Source: Allium sativum (Eukaryota; Streptophyta; Magnoliopsida; Asparagales; Amaryllidaceae). Taken from it: a stretch of DNA of 64,000 bases. The translations under genes and the position numbers were made by a program. The stretch is taken from positions 816,246,686 through 816,310,685 of the forward strand of contig CM060920.1 in assembly GCA_030737875.1 (NCBI GenBank), given 5' to 3'. The notes under the pieces were generated by a model, which was given only the letters and a program-made list of their open reading frames with translations, ran no database searches and was not told where the DNA came from. Positions 36,025 to 48,747 of this stretch are shown piece by piece (positions within the stretch are counted from its first letter, which is position 1; each line of letters begins with the position of its first letter).

Positions 36025-36859
36025 CGAGGCCCACCGCTTGTCGTTCATAGCGTTTTACCCCCATTCCGAACACAATGGGATATGTACCATAATCTGATTC
36101 GACCGTTTCGATCAATTTTCGTTAAAATAAACATATAACTCTACATATTGAATTTGAACGCACATTTCAATTTACCGGGGTCGCATACTAACTCTAAAAA
36201 TTCCTGAAAAATATTTTCTAGCTTCGTATTGACGATACGGTCCTAACAAAACTAGTTTCGTCGAATTCTGAGCCCATATGAAAAATGGCCATTTTCCAGT
36301 CGATTAAAATCAACTGAAACTGGTCAAACGCGTTTTCCTTCGCCACGCTCACATATTGATTCGAAAAATTATGAATTTGGAATCTAGCAATAACTTGACA
36401 TCGTGGATCCAACAAAAGTGGTTTCGTCGAAATCCGAGGTCGTTTGCAAAATTTCCATTTTTAAGGGCCTGAATTCCATAACGACTATTCAAAATTTTCA
36501 ACTGGACATATCTTTTGATCCCCGCTATGAAATTTCGATTTTCCGGATTCGTTGGAAAGGTATTATCAATTAGATCCTATTATTTTTGGTTTCACTAAAA
36601 TCCGGATTTTTTTGCACCCGGTACATTTAATTGAAGTTTGAAATCGAATTATCGAACTATCGCGCCATTTTCAATTCCTTTTTTAATTATATATAATTAT
36701 TTATATTCTAACGACGACGTATATAATATATACGTTCTAATCTATTCAAAATAAATTTCTCGTCGTTATTATTTTAAATAATCTATTTTAAATATTCAAA
36801 ATTCGCTAAAATTGCCAAAATAAAAATTTTAAACTAGCCCAGATTTTCGGGTTGTTACA

Positions 36860-36864
36860 AGTAC
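36860..36864. other. Target site duplication AGTAC (right of solo A LTR)
   Basis: Exact copy of 31269-31273. Confidence 0.9.
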
Positions 36865-37073
36865 AAAGGAGGTGCTGGCGAAAATTTTCAAATGGTTGAG
36901 GCGTTAGAAAATTTTCAGGATTTTTGAAAATTTTCGTTGATAAGAATTTATCAATATTTAATTGAAATTAAATTGGTCCAGTTGGAAACTGAAGTTAAGA
37001 AGTGAACAAATATGTTCTAACTAGTCGATAGGGTCGTTCTCTACCTTAGCAATTTCGAGGATGAAATTATTCT

Positions 37074-37086
37074 AAGTGGGGAAGAA
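37074..37086 (+). other. Polypurine tract 1 of the B array
   Basis: AAGTGGGGAAGAA directly before LTR start TGTAATGAGCC. Confidence 0.88.
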
Positions 37087-40000
37087 TGTAATGAGCCGCA
37101 TTTTCAGCGGTATAATTATTAATTTATTTAAAAGGTGATTAATAGGATTTCATAGTCGTAGAATTAAATAATGGTGAATATTTAATGAAAATAATAAATT
37201 TAATAATATATTTAATTCTGAAATAATCAGAATTGGCTGAAATGGCGATATGGGGTGAACTGGATCATCTGTGATATTTAATTCAGTTTAGAATTGAATT
37301 TGAATAACGAATATGTTATTTTAATGAAGTTTGAACGTATAATTATATTATAATTAAAATCGAGCTTGAAATGGCGCTGTAGTTCGTAATTCGGCGATTT
37401 GAACTTCAATTGAATGTACAGGTTTCGTTTTAAGTCAGATTTCTGTGAAACAAGAAAGTGTGGAGCTGGCGGAGTATATCTTTCTAGTGGAAGAGGAAAA
37501 TTGGGATTTCGTCGGGTAAATTTTGATTTACGTTAAATCAAATTTCAGAAAAATCGCTATAGAATTCCTTTATAATTTATAAAGGAATTATTTATATTTT
37601 AAAAAGGAAATTCCATTTTAAATCGAATATCGATTTAATCGGGATGTGAAGTATCGAGTTATAAATCCCATTGGAGCTGTATGATATTCTGTTGTGAATA
37701 TATACGATAATATTAATTTATTAATATTTTATTTAATTATATTTAAATATATTTATATATTTAAGTGGGTCATCCAAAGCTTTAAAAATAGCCACTTTTG
37801 CAAACGAAGTCAGAATTCGACGAAACTAATTTTGTTGGATCCACAACATCAAATTATTGCTATATTCCAAGTTCCATGATTTTTAGAGTCACTGTGTGGC
37901 CGTACGGATTTTTAGAGTGAGAAACAGTCAGTATTTTAACAGTTAAAAATACGCTGTGCGAGCAAAAAGAGCCGGAATTCGACGAAACCAGTTTCGTTGG
38001 GACCATAATGTCGAACTCTAGTTACATGTCCAGTTTCGTGATTTTTGGGTATCATGTTTGACCACACGGATTTTTAGAAGGTTAAAACAAATATAAAATC
38101 AAAGAAATAAAAAGGATGAGTGGACAAGGATCCTCCAACAAGCCAAGTTATCCACTATATAATGCACCACAACATTTTATAAACCTAATCTCAAACCCAG
38201 TTTTGCGCCATCAGTTTTCTCATCCTCAAAACAAAAATTGAGAGCTTAAGAAATCAAAAGAAAATCATGAAAATTTACATAAATCATTTCAGAAGGGTAT
38301 TAGTGGTCCTTGCAAGTTTGTCTTCATTTCTATATGGATATATGGGGTTCGACGTTCACGGTGGAAATTGCAGCGGACATAAGATTCATGATTTCGATTG
38401 TTTGAAGCATCGATTCAAAGTTTGGAGTTCGTATTTGGTTTGAGTGAGGAAATTAGGTTTGTTTGGGAATTTCTGGTTTGATGTGGTAGCAAATTTGTTC
38501 GCTACTTTGCTGTAGCATTCGGAGATGATGGTTCGACGCAACAGCGAAGGGTGATTTGAGTTCTATGTGATGGAGAGGAAAGTGTAGAGGAGTTTGAGTG
38601 GAGAATCATGGTATTTTTTTTTTTTTTGAGATTTTTAGTGAAGAGATGGAGGAGGTTGGATGGAAGAAAGGAGCGGCTGTTTTTAGGTGTACAGGAGGAG
38701 CACGTCGAAGTTTTTGGTTCGGGGAAGAAAGAGTTGAGGCGGCCTGGGCTTTGTGGAGAGGAAGTGGGCCTTGTTTTAAAAGTAAGCCCAAGGAATTTAC
38801 CTAGAACTGGAATTTTAATTTAATTAAAAAGTATTCAAACTTGTCGATATCATAACTTGACCATACGATATCAGATTGGCGAACCGTAAGTTGCGTTGGG
38901 ACCGTATGGACGAGAGCTTCACAATGAAGCTGACTGGATGTGGATTGGGGCTCATATGAATTTAAGGAGAAATAAATTGTTTGATTCAAATCAAACAATA
39001 GTTTATCCTTCTTTAACGATGAACTGCCAATGTGAGTAAAACTCACCAACTCTGAATAGTTATATTTTTGTAACGTATTGTTAGAACTGATAATTATCTG
39101 CTGATTGCTGTGTGTTGATTTGGTTGATTGAACTGCTAGTCAGTTAGTTGAAATTATATATATATATATATATAAATATATATATAAACCGTTAAATATA
39201 TATATATATATATATATTGATGTTGTTTATCAGAACATTTCATATTGAAATGAAGTTGATGTTAATTATATGGTTTAACATCTGTGATGCAAGGGAAACA
39301 GGTCGGAGGAATCCAATTGGATTCCTCAACATTTATTTTACTGTTTTCATGTATTGTAATATATGATGTGATATAATCTATTGATTATTATGTGTGTTTG
39401 GATGATATCGATCACCGATTTGTTTGGTATTTTAATACCATAAGAAATACTGGGATGTAGAAAAGGGAATCTTCAAAGTGTTTATTGAAAATAAAATATT
39501 TATAAAATCAAAGGATTTTATAAAGAGGTATATTTATTGGGAAATATAAATAAAATCATAAGGGATATTTATTTAGGAAAATAAATAGATGTATAAAAGA
39601 AATATTTACTTGATTAAATAAATAGAATAGGAAAAGGAATATTTGTAAAACAATTACAAATAGAAATAAAAAGGAAAACATTTGTAAAACAATACAAATA
39701 GATTAAATGGAAGTATTTATTTATAGGAAATAAATAGAAGGTTATAAATGAGATATTTATTTAGAAAACAAATAAAACAAATAGAAAGAGAAATATTTGT
39801 ACACCATTTACAAATAAATAGAATAAAGGATTGTTTATTTAGAAAATAAATAGAATAAAGGATTATCTATTTGGAAAATAAATAAAGGAGTAAATCGAAA
39901 GGAGTTAATCGAACAGAGTAAATCAAATAGAGTTAAGCAAAATTAGAAATTGACTAGTGATTAGCAAATTGAATGGTTTTCTAAGTGTCTATCTGATGTT

Positions 40001-41633
40001 GGTTTCGGCCTTCGGGATTAATACTTAGGGAATTCTTCTCATACTAGTTTACAGTCTGGGACTGATAGTTGTGGAATGATAGTGATATGTAAATAAACAA
40101 TGGAAATGTTTTCCAGTGTTAATAACATATATTTTATAAACATAGAAAACAAGGATATATATATATATATATGATTGATGATTGATTGATAGAATTTCCA
40201 TTTGGAAATAATATCGTTGTTTGCACAAGTGTTTTTCTTTGATAGTTAACTCGTCGACTATCGAAGTTTTTGACCATTTTAACGTTGTTAATATGGAGAG
40301 ACCGGTTGGATTATTATCCAAAGAACCACTTTGTATTGGCATAAGCGTTGCGAATCATATATGCCAAAGAAAATTGAAGACGGGGTAAAGTGCAAGGGCT
40401 GTTGTATAAATCTTAGATAACAGTGCCTAAGATGGTAATGCTGAATAGTGCCTTCGGTTCATCCTGTTCCTGGATGACTTGTATGGATGAACGTCTGACA
40501 AAGTATTTTTTGAAAGGTCACATACATTGATTTCTTCAACCGTACCAAGAGTGGAAGCGGAGAAGGAAGCTTCTTTAGCTAACACGTAATGTACTGTTGT
40601 AGGCATCAATTAGTGATTTTCGATGGATCTGACAATGTAGCATTCGAAGTGAATCTGATGTGATGATGAAGCGTAACCTCAAGCCTCATCAACCGGTAAA
40701 TGACACAAATCGGGCAGGCAGCATGGCTAAGTCGGTCGCTCCGAAGTAGGGTGTATAATCACCTGATCTAGAGTTTCATTACTTCTAAAAATCTATTGTT
40801 GATGCTGTCCCATTCGGGAAACGGTTGCTGATCCCAACCGTTGGTGATATACATTCGATACACTCAAGCGAAATGAGTGGTCGGTCATGTGTGGTCGGGT
40901 TGCAAGATGTTCTTGTTGAACCCAGTGTATTCCTTTCTAGACGTACACTAGCGAAAGGTGGTTCCATACCTTGTCATAGTTGGAAATCCATTACCCAATA
41001 CGTGCTCGTGGTTTTGAATTGTATACTATATATGTAGAACTTGAGATGAAAGCGTTTCTGCTAGATGACTATTATATTGTGGTTGATAGACATTATTATA
41101 ATATCAAAAGGTTTTTGATATAAAGAAAATTTAGATTTTCATAAGGGAAAAACCTGTTCTGTTATACGGCGTGGTCTTATGAGATATCATTTAACTGCTT
41201 GAACTGTTTTACTCATACCAGTCCTATGACTGACCCGGAGTTTATTTTGTTTTGTTTTCCTAAACTCTTGGGTGCCCAATTTTGTACGGGCAGTCAAGTA
41301 GTCGGGATTTACAGACACTTGAAGAGCTGGAGCAGGAGGCTTCAGGATTTCATATAGCTATAGTTTATTTCCGTTGTGTTGTAAGTGTTATACTCTGATA
41401 ATGTTATGTATATTCAAGTACAATCTTTTATTTCAAAGATATGTTATTCGTTCCGCTATGAGGTTCGTGTTACTCTAATGTTGTGTTCTTCTTCTTCTTC
41501 TATTCTAAGTTTCTATCTTATCTATCCTCACCTTCTAACTTCTTTCATTAATCATCCGGTATTTTCGACCCTTAGATGTTCGATATGTGTTGTATATCGG
41601 ATAACCAAGGTCGCATTTTTTCAGGTCACTACA
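37087..41633 (+). mobile_element. Middle LTR of the B array (hybrid)
   Basis: 4547 bp. From the start to about 37600 it shares the variants of the right LTR, for example TGTAATGAGCC, GATATGGGGTGAAC, GATTTCGTCGGG and TTATTTATATTTTAAAAAGG. From 37670 on it shares those of the left LTR, for example AATCCCATTGG and AACGAAGTCAG. The switch lies in a stretch identical in all three. It is followed by its own primer binding site. Confidence 0.9.
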
Positions 41634-41635
41634 GT

Positions 41636-41647
41636 TGGTATCAGAGC
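41636..41647 (+). other. Primer binding site 2 of the B array
   Basis: TGGTATCAGAGC two bases after the middle LTR end. Confidence 0.88.
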
Positions 41648-42922
41648 ATATGGTTAAGCGATTTTCCTTGGCTCTGTGGCGTGACTCAGTAGAGATAGGG
41701 TTTGTAATACCCTAGATTGAGTTTGAGTGTATATATATGAGTGCGTATTTGTAATTTGATATAAAGTGGTTTTATATTGTGGAGATTCACTGGTTGAGTT
41801 GTTTATGGGTTCTGGTCGATCAGCTTGATCCACTGTATCGGTAGGAGTTTTTAAACGCTCGAATACGATGGGTCGACACAATATGTTTTGAATAGAGGGT
41901 AAACAAATTAATTTTACCCAAATTATATTTAGATATAAAGGATTTATATCAGAGTGATTATAATATATTGGATATATGGGTTGTTATTATAATCGAGTAA
42001 GATTATAATGGAGATGGTTATATATATATATATATAACTAAATAAAATTCGCACAAGTGTTACGAAATGAATCAAATCTGAATTTGAATTGAAATTAAAA
42101 CCCTGGAAATATGGAACAGAGTTTGTAAATAGACTTGGATTAAATATATGTAAATTTTAAGATCCTGGGAGATTTTAAATGGTATTCCAAACATTTGTGG
42201 TTGTTGTTTTGAACTGTTTTCAAAATAAAAGTGTTTAAGAATGATTTTTGAAAGTGATATATTATTGAACTCACTTCGATAGCTGGGAGATAACCCTGAC
42301 GATGAATTGCGAAATCATCAGTGTTCATTTTCGAGTTGTAAAGTGATGGATTACCACCAAAGAGATTGTTTTTGAAATTGTTTAGAAAAACAAGTTGTTT
42401 TGAACTTCGAAAGGGAAGTTTTATTTTTGAGAAAAGCAAAGATGTTTAAAAACTCCCAGGAAAGACTGTTTGAATTAAAAACAAATTTAATAGAAATTTG
42501 TGAAAGCAAATTGGAATTAAAAATAAGACCAGTTAAGTGGTAACTGAATTGGATTAGAATGATATCAAGTAAGTTGGATTGATAAGAATTTGGGATCAAG
42601 GATAATACTTGAATTTGAAATGGAGTTTGGCTCGGATAAAACCAAACGATTGAGTGGAGAATGAAATTTAGCTTGGTTATAAGCGAACGATTGTATGGGA
42701 GATAAAAGTGATCAGAATTTGATTGGGATAATATTGGTATATGTTGAGTTGATAGCATATGGAAGTGATAGAGTTGATATGCCCGACAAAAAGGTACAAG
42801 TTTGTTTATATATGGGTTTGGTGATTTATGAACTGATTGGCAAGCCGCTTGGCTGTTTGATTTTCTTTTGGGTTGGAGATAGCCCAGAGAGGCGAGTTTG
42901 AGTTTGACCTATTGACCAGTAC

Positions 42923-43268
42923 TGAAGCGACCCGAACTTCCCCGGTCTCCGAAGAGATGAGAAAGAACGAATTACTGTGAGGACAAGACAAAACAGAACG
43001 CAGACGGAAGGACATTTCATTGCTTATTACAACAATTCCATCAGAATACAAGAATATACAGAGTATAAATGAATAAATTACATTCAATAAATATCATAGA
43101 TTACCATAAATTACATAGCAACGGAAAATAATATAAAACACAACTGAAGGTGATATACGGATACAGAGCTTTCCGGATATCATTCCAGCTGTAAACCAGG
43201 ATCCTGTGAATATAAATCTGCAAAACCAAAACTACTAGCTGCCCGTGTCAAAATAAGGGCACCCAGAG
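42923..43268 (-). mobile_element. Truncated A LTR relic
   Basis: It starts TGAAGCGACCCG after AGTAC exactly as in copy 4 and stops at CACCCAGAG, where sequence continues GTGCTGGCG. The breakpoints in copy 4 (31617-31619 and 36869-36871) share GAG, so the deletion used 3-bp microhomology and removed the second AGTAC. Confidence 0.92.
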
Positions 43269-43470
43269 GTGCTGGCGAAAATTTTCAAATGGTTGAGGCG
43301 TTAGAAAATTTTCAGGATTTTTGAAAATTTTCGTTGATAAGAATTTATCAATATTTAATTGAAATTAAATTGGTCCAGTTGGAAACTGAAGTTAAGAAGT
43401 GAACAAATATGTTCTAACTAGTCGATAGGGTCGTTCTCTACCTTAGCAATTTCGAGGATGAAATTATTCT

Positions 43471-43483
43471 AAGTGGGGAAGAA
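43471..43483 (+). other. Polypurine tract 2 of the B array
   Basis: AAGTGGGGAAGAA before the right LTR. Confidence 0.88.
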
Positions 43484-45580
43484 TGTAATGAGCCGCATTT
43501 TCAGCGGTATAATTATTAATTTATTTAAAAGGTGATTAATAGGATTTCATAGTCGTAGAATTAAATAATGGTGAATATTTAATGAAAATAATAAATTTAA
43601 TAATATATTTAATTCTGAAATAATCAGAATTGGCTGAAATGGCGATATGGGGTGAACTGGATCATCTGTGATATTTAATTCAGTTTAGAATTGAATTTGA
43701 ATAACGAATATGTTATTTTAATGAAGTTTGAACGTATAATTATATTATAATTAAAATCGAGCTTGAAATGGCGCTGTAGTTCGTAATTCGGCGATTTGAA
43801 CTTCAATTGAATGTACAGGTTTCGTTTTAAGTCAGATTTCTGTGAAACAAGAAAGTGTGGAGCTGGCGGAGTATATCTTTCTAGTGGAAGAGGAAAATTG
43901 GGATTTCGTCGGGTAAATTTTGATTTACGTTAAATCAAATTTCAGAAAAATCGCTATAGAATTCCTTTATAATTTATAAAGGAATTATTTATATTTTAAA
44001 AAGGAAATTCCATTTTAAATCGAATATCGATTTAATCGGGATGTGAAGTATCGAGTTATAAATCCCTGTAGAGCTGTATGATATTCTGTTGTGAATATAT
44101 ACGATAATATTAATTTATTAATATTTTATTTAATTATATTTAAATATATTTATATATTTAAATGGGTCATCCAAAGCTTTAAAAATAGCCACTTTTGCAA
44201 ATGAAGCCAGAATTCGATGAAACTAATTTTGTTGGATCCGCAACATCAAATTATTGCTAGGTTCCAAGTTCCGTGATTTTTAGAGTCACTGTGTAGCCGT
44301 ACGGATTTTTAGAGTGAGAAACAGTCAGTATTTAACAGTTAAAAATACGCTGTGTGAGCAAACAGAGCCGGAATTCGACGAAACTAGTTACGTTGGGACC
44401 GTAATGTCGAACTCTAGTTACATGTCCAGTTTCGTGATTTTTGGGTATCATGTGTGACCACACGGATTTTTAGAAGGTTAAAACAAATATTAAATCAAAG
44501 AAATAAAAAGGATGAGTGGACAAGGATCCTCCAACAAGCCAAGTTATCCACTGTATAATGCACCACAACATTTTCTAAACCTAATCTCAAACCCAGTTTT
44601 GCGCCGTCAGTTTTCACATCATCAAAACAAAAATTGAGAGCTTAAGAAATCAAAAGAAAATCATGAAAATTTCCATAAATCATTTCAGAAGGGTATTAGT
44701 GGTCCTTGTGAGTTTGTCTTCATTTCTATATGGATATATGGGGGTTCGACGTTCATGGTGGAAATTACAGCTGACCTAGGGTTCGTGATTTCGAATGTTT
44801 TAAGCATCAATTCGAAGTTTGGAGTTCGTATTTGGTTTGAGTGAGGAAATTAGGTTCGTTTGGGAATTTTTGGTTTGATGTGGTAGCAAAATTGTTCGCT
44901 ACTTTACTGTAGCATTCAGAGATGGTGGTTCGACGCAACAGCGAAGGGTGATTCGAGTTCTATGTGATGGAGAGGAAGGTGTAGAGGAGTTTGAGAGGAG
45001 AATTATGGTATTTTTTTTTTGAGATTTTTAGTGAAGAGATGGAGGAGGTTGGATGGAAGAAAGGAGCGGCTGTTTTGAGGTGTACAGGAGGAGCACGTCG
45101 AAATTTTTGGTTCGGGGAAGAAAGAGTTGAGGCGGCCTGGGCTTTGTGGAGAGGAAGTGGGCCTTTTTTTAAAAGTAAGCCTAAGGAATTTACTTAGAAT
45201 TGGAATTTTAATTTAATTAAAAAGTATTCAAACTTGTTGATATCATAACTTGACCATACGATATCAGACTGGCGAATCGTAAGTTTCGTTGGGACCGTAT
45301 GGAAGAGAGCTTCACAATGAAGCTGACTGGAGGTGGTTTGGAGCTCGTATGAATTTAAGGCGAAATAAATTGTTTGATTCAAATCAAACAACAGTTTATC
45401 CTTCTTTAACAATGAACTGCCAATGTGAGTAAAACTCACCAACTCTGAACAGTTATATTTTTATAACGTATTGTTAGAACTGATAATTATCTGTTGATTG
45501 CTGTGTGTTGATTTGGTTGATTGAACTGCTAGTCAGTTAGTTGAAATTATATATATATGTATATAAATATATATAAGCCG

Positions 45581-45616
<36 letters not shown>

Positions 45617-46564
45617 ATGTTGTTTATCAGAACATTTCATATTGAAATGAAGTTGATGTTAATTATATGGTTTAGCATATGTGATGCAGGGAAACAGGTC
45701 GGAGGAATCCAACTGGTTTCCTCAACATTTATTTTACTGTTTTCATGTATTGTAATATATGATGTGATATATAATCTGTTGATGATTATGTGTGTTTGGA
45801 TGATATCGATCACCGATTTGTTTGGTATTTTAATACCGTAACAAATACTGGGATGTAGAAAAGGGAATCTTCAAAGTGTTTATTGAAAATAAAATATTTA
45901 TAAAATCAAAGGATTTTATAAAGAGGAATATTTATTGGGAAATATAAATAAAATCATAAGGGATATTTATTTGGGAAAATAAATAGATTTATAAAAGAAA
46001 TATTTATTTGATTAAATAAATAGAATAGGAAAACGAATATTTGTAAAACAATTACAAATAGAAATAAAAAGGAAAACATTTGTAAAAGAAGACAAATAGA
46101 TTAAATGGAAGTATTTATTTATAGGAAATATATAGAATGTTATAAATGAGATATTTATTTAGCAAATAAATAAAACAAATAGAAAGAGAAATATTTGTAC
46201 ACCATTTACAAATAAATAGAATAAAGGATTGTTTATTTAGAAAATAAATAGAATAAAGGATTATCTATTTGGAAAATAAATAAAGGAGTAAATCGAAAGG
46301 AGTTAATCGAAAGGAGTTATTCGAATAGAGTAAATCAAATAGAGTTAAGCAAAATTAGAAATTGACTAGAGATTAGTAAATTGAATGGTTTTCTAAGTGT
46401 CTATCTGATGTTGGTTTCGGCCTTCGGGATTAATACTTAGGGAATTGTTCTCATACTAGTTTACAGTCATGGACTGGTAGTTGTGGAATGATAGTGATAT
46501 GTAAATAAACAATGGAAATGTTTTCCAGTGTTAATAACATATATTTTATAAACATAGAAAATAA

Positions 46565-46599
<35 letters not shown>

Positions 46600-48071
46600 A
46601 TTGATGATTGATTGATAGAATTCCCATTTGGAAATAATATTGTTGTTTGCACACGGGTTTTTCATTGATAGTTAACTCACCGACTATCGAAGTTTTTGAC
46701 CATTTTAACGTTGTTAATATGGAGAGACCGATTGGATTATTATCCAAAGAACCACTCTGTATTGGCATAAGCGTTGCGAATCATATATGCCAAAGAAAAT
46801 TGAAGATGGGGTAAAGTGCAAGGGCTGTTGTATAAATCTTAGATAACAGTGCCTAAGATGGATATACTGAATAGTGCCTTCGGTTCATCCTGTTCCTGGA
46901 TGACTTGTATGGATGAATGTCTGACAGAGTATTTCCAGAAAGGTCACATACATTGATTTTTTCAATCGTACCAAGAGTGGAAGCGGAGAAGGAAAATTCT
47001 TTAGCTAACACGTAATGTAATGTTGTAGACATCAATTAGTGATTTTCGATGGATCTGACAATTTGGCATTCGAAGTGAATCTGACGTGATGATGAAGCGT
47101 AACCTCATGCCTCATCAACCGGTAAATGACAGAAATTGGGCAGGCAACATGGCTAAGTCGGTCGCTCCGAATTGGGCGTATAATGACCTGATCTAGAGTT
47201 TCATTTACTTCTAAAAATCTATTATTGATGCTGTCCCATTTGGGAAACGGTTGCTGATCCCAACCGTTGGTGATATACATTCGATACACTCAAGCGAAAT
47301 GAGTGGTCGGTCATGTGTGGTCGGGTTGCAAGATGTTCTTGTTGAACCCAGTGTATTCCTTTCTAAAGGTACACTAGCGAAAGGTGGTTCCATACCTTGT
47401 CATAGTTGGAAATCCATTACCCAATACGTGCTTGCAGGTATACTATATATGTAGAACGTGAGATGAAAGCGTTTCTGCTAGATGATTATTATATTGTGGT
47501 TGATAGACATTATTATAATATCAAAAGGTTTTTAATATAAAGAAAATTTGGATTTTCATAAGGGAAAAACCCGTTCCGTTATATAGCGCGGTCTTACGAG
47601 ATATCATTTACCTGCTTGAACTGTTTTAAACTGTTTTACTCATACCAGTCCCATGACTGACCCGAAGTTTATTTTGTTATGTTTTCCTAAACTCTTGGGT
47701 GCCCAATTTTGTACGGGCAGTCAAGTAGTCGGGATTTATAGACACTTGAAGAGCTGGAGCAGGAGGCTTCAGGATTTCATATAGCTATAGTTTATTTCCG
47801 CTGTGTTGTAAGTGTTGTACTCTGATAATGTTATGTATATTCAAGTACAATCTTTTGTTTCAAAGATATGTTATCTATTATATGTTATTCGTTCCACTGT
47901 GAGGTCCGTGTTACTCTGATGTTGTGTTCTTCTTCTTCTATTCTAAGTTTCTATCTTATCTATCCTCACCCTCTAACTTCTTTCATTAATCATCCGGTAT
48001 TTCCGACCCTTGGATGTTCGATATGTGTTGTATATCGGATAACAAAGGTCGCATTTTTCCGGGTCATTACA
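43484..48071 (+). mobile_element. Right (3') LTR of the B array
   Basis: 4588 bp, TGTAATGAGCC...GGTCATTACA, followed by TTAGT. It is visibly more different from the left LTR than the middle LTR is, so the original insertion is older than the duplication. No primer binding site follows. Confidence 0.92.
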
Positions 48072-48076
48072 TTAGT
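48072..48076. other. Target site duplication TTAGT (right of B array)
   Basis: Exact copy of 25406-25410. Confidence 0.9.
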
Positions 48077-48365
48077 GGATACCTATCTAGAGGATAAAAA
48101 ATATGCACAAAATTGCTTGGCATTTATGTGAACAATCAAAAGTTTGTTTGATCAACTGATTCGGTAATTGTTTAGTTTGGTGGGTGTGAGTGAAACACCT
48201 ACTTTGTGGTTGACTCAGTGGCACAGGCATGAAACTGATTACCAGATGCATGATTGAGGAAATATATGGAAGTAGTACGAACCAGTACAACCATGTGAAC
48301 ATATCATGCAAGTATTAGTGGCTCTACTTATCATACTTTTTATGCTTTGAAAAGAATAAGAATCA
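48077..48365. other. Host sequence, no recognised gene
   Basis: Joined to 25405 before the B insertion. Across the junction, the minus strand has an open 17-codon segment (RYPLIRDATVYYPLSMQ) between CTCTAG and GTAACG, which would place the insertion inside an exon; the evidence is weak. Confidence 0.3.
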
Positions 48366-48371
48366 AAAGAA

Positions 48372-48747
48372 GTGAAACCACATTTAAAAGGGTCCAACAT
48401 TCCGCTGTTTGAACTCAACGAAGGAAGTTTAATGAGATGGGTTTTTTTTTGTAGCACGGAACACACGATCACATTTAAGAAGCAAACCAAAGCTATTAAG
48501 CACATGGATTATTATGATTATGTCCCCCTTACAATATTTGGACAATTTGGTGGCATATCAGAATCATACAAGTTCATATCTTAGCCTTTTAACAAATGAA
48601 AAAAAATCATTAAATGTTGAAGATATAATGATCATGGTAGATTCACATACCACGACATATGCTCTACATGCCAAGGATAAACAAGTCCGTCTCTTATCTT
48701 TGTTTGAAGAAGTTTTGTTAGGATCACCTTATAAATATCTACTGTAA
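48372..48747 (+). pseudogene. Gene fragment of unknown family, two overlapping frames
   Basis: Two open stretches in different frames (48372-48584 and 48514-48747) have protein-like composition, for example LNVEDIMIMVDSHTTTYALH. The short segment NLVAYQNH recalls the NLIAYEQ segment near the C-terminus of DUF247 proteins, which fits the DUF247 relic 1.1 kb downstream, but the rest does not clearly match. It may be a frameshifted relic of another host gene. Confidence 0.25.

Larger units (their letters stand above)
31274..36859 (-). mobile_element. Solo LTR, family A copy 4
   Basis: 5586 bp running from TGAAGCGACCCG to GGGTTGTTACA, the two ends of one A LTR, with AGTAC on both sides and no interior or second LTR. 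It is the product of LTR-LTR recombination that removed an A element. Compared with copies 2 and 3 it lacks the GC-rich leader and TATA box (about 0.7 kb missing near 36024-36055). It has a second copy of the conserved motif at 34882-34930 and carries an expanded 27-bp minisatellite. Confidence 0.93.
29979..37086 (+). mobile_element. First internal region of the B array, interrupted by a solo A LTR
   Basis: B-specific parts are 29979-31273 and 36860-37086, about 1.5 kb in total, with no protein genes. The tail contains GGAGGTGCTGGCGAAAATTT and AATTTCGAGGATGAAATTAT before the polypurine tract, resembling the 3' ends of Ty3/gypsy chromovirus internal regions. The internal part also carries GCCCGACAAAAAGGTAC and GCAAGCCGCTTGGC, related to the A interior. 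Confidence 0.88.
41634..43483 (+). mobile_element. Second internal region of the B array, with deleted A relic
   Basis: 1850 bp, almost identical to the B parts of the first internal region. At the same site and orientation it has the first 346 bp of the solo A LTR (42923-43268), then jumps into the B sequence beyond the A insertion. Its length matches region 1 minus 5252 bp, apart from a shorter TA run. Confidence 0.9.
25411..48071 (+). mobile_element. Tandem B retrotransposon array: LTR-internal-LTR-internal-LTR
   Basis: Three LTRs (25411-29978, 37087-41633, 43484-48071) are joined by two internal regions, each with its own primer binding site and polypurine tract. The whole is flanked by one 5-bp duplication TTAGT, so a single insertion was later expanded. 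The middle LTR matches the right LTR up to about 37600 and the left LTR from about 37670, as expected from unequal crossing-over between the two original LTRs. Neither internal region encodes proteins. LTRs of about 4.57 kb around an ancestral interior of about 1.5 kb make this a second giant-LTR non-autonomous family. Confidence 0.93.
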
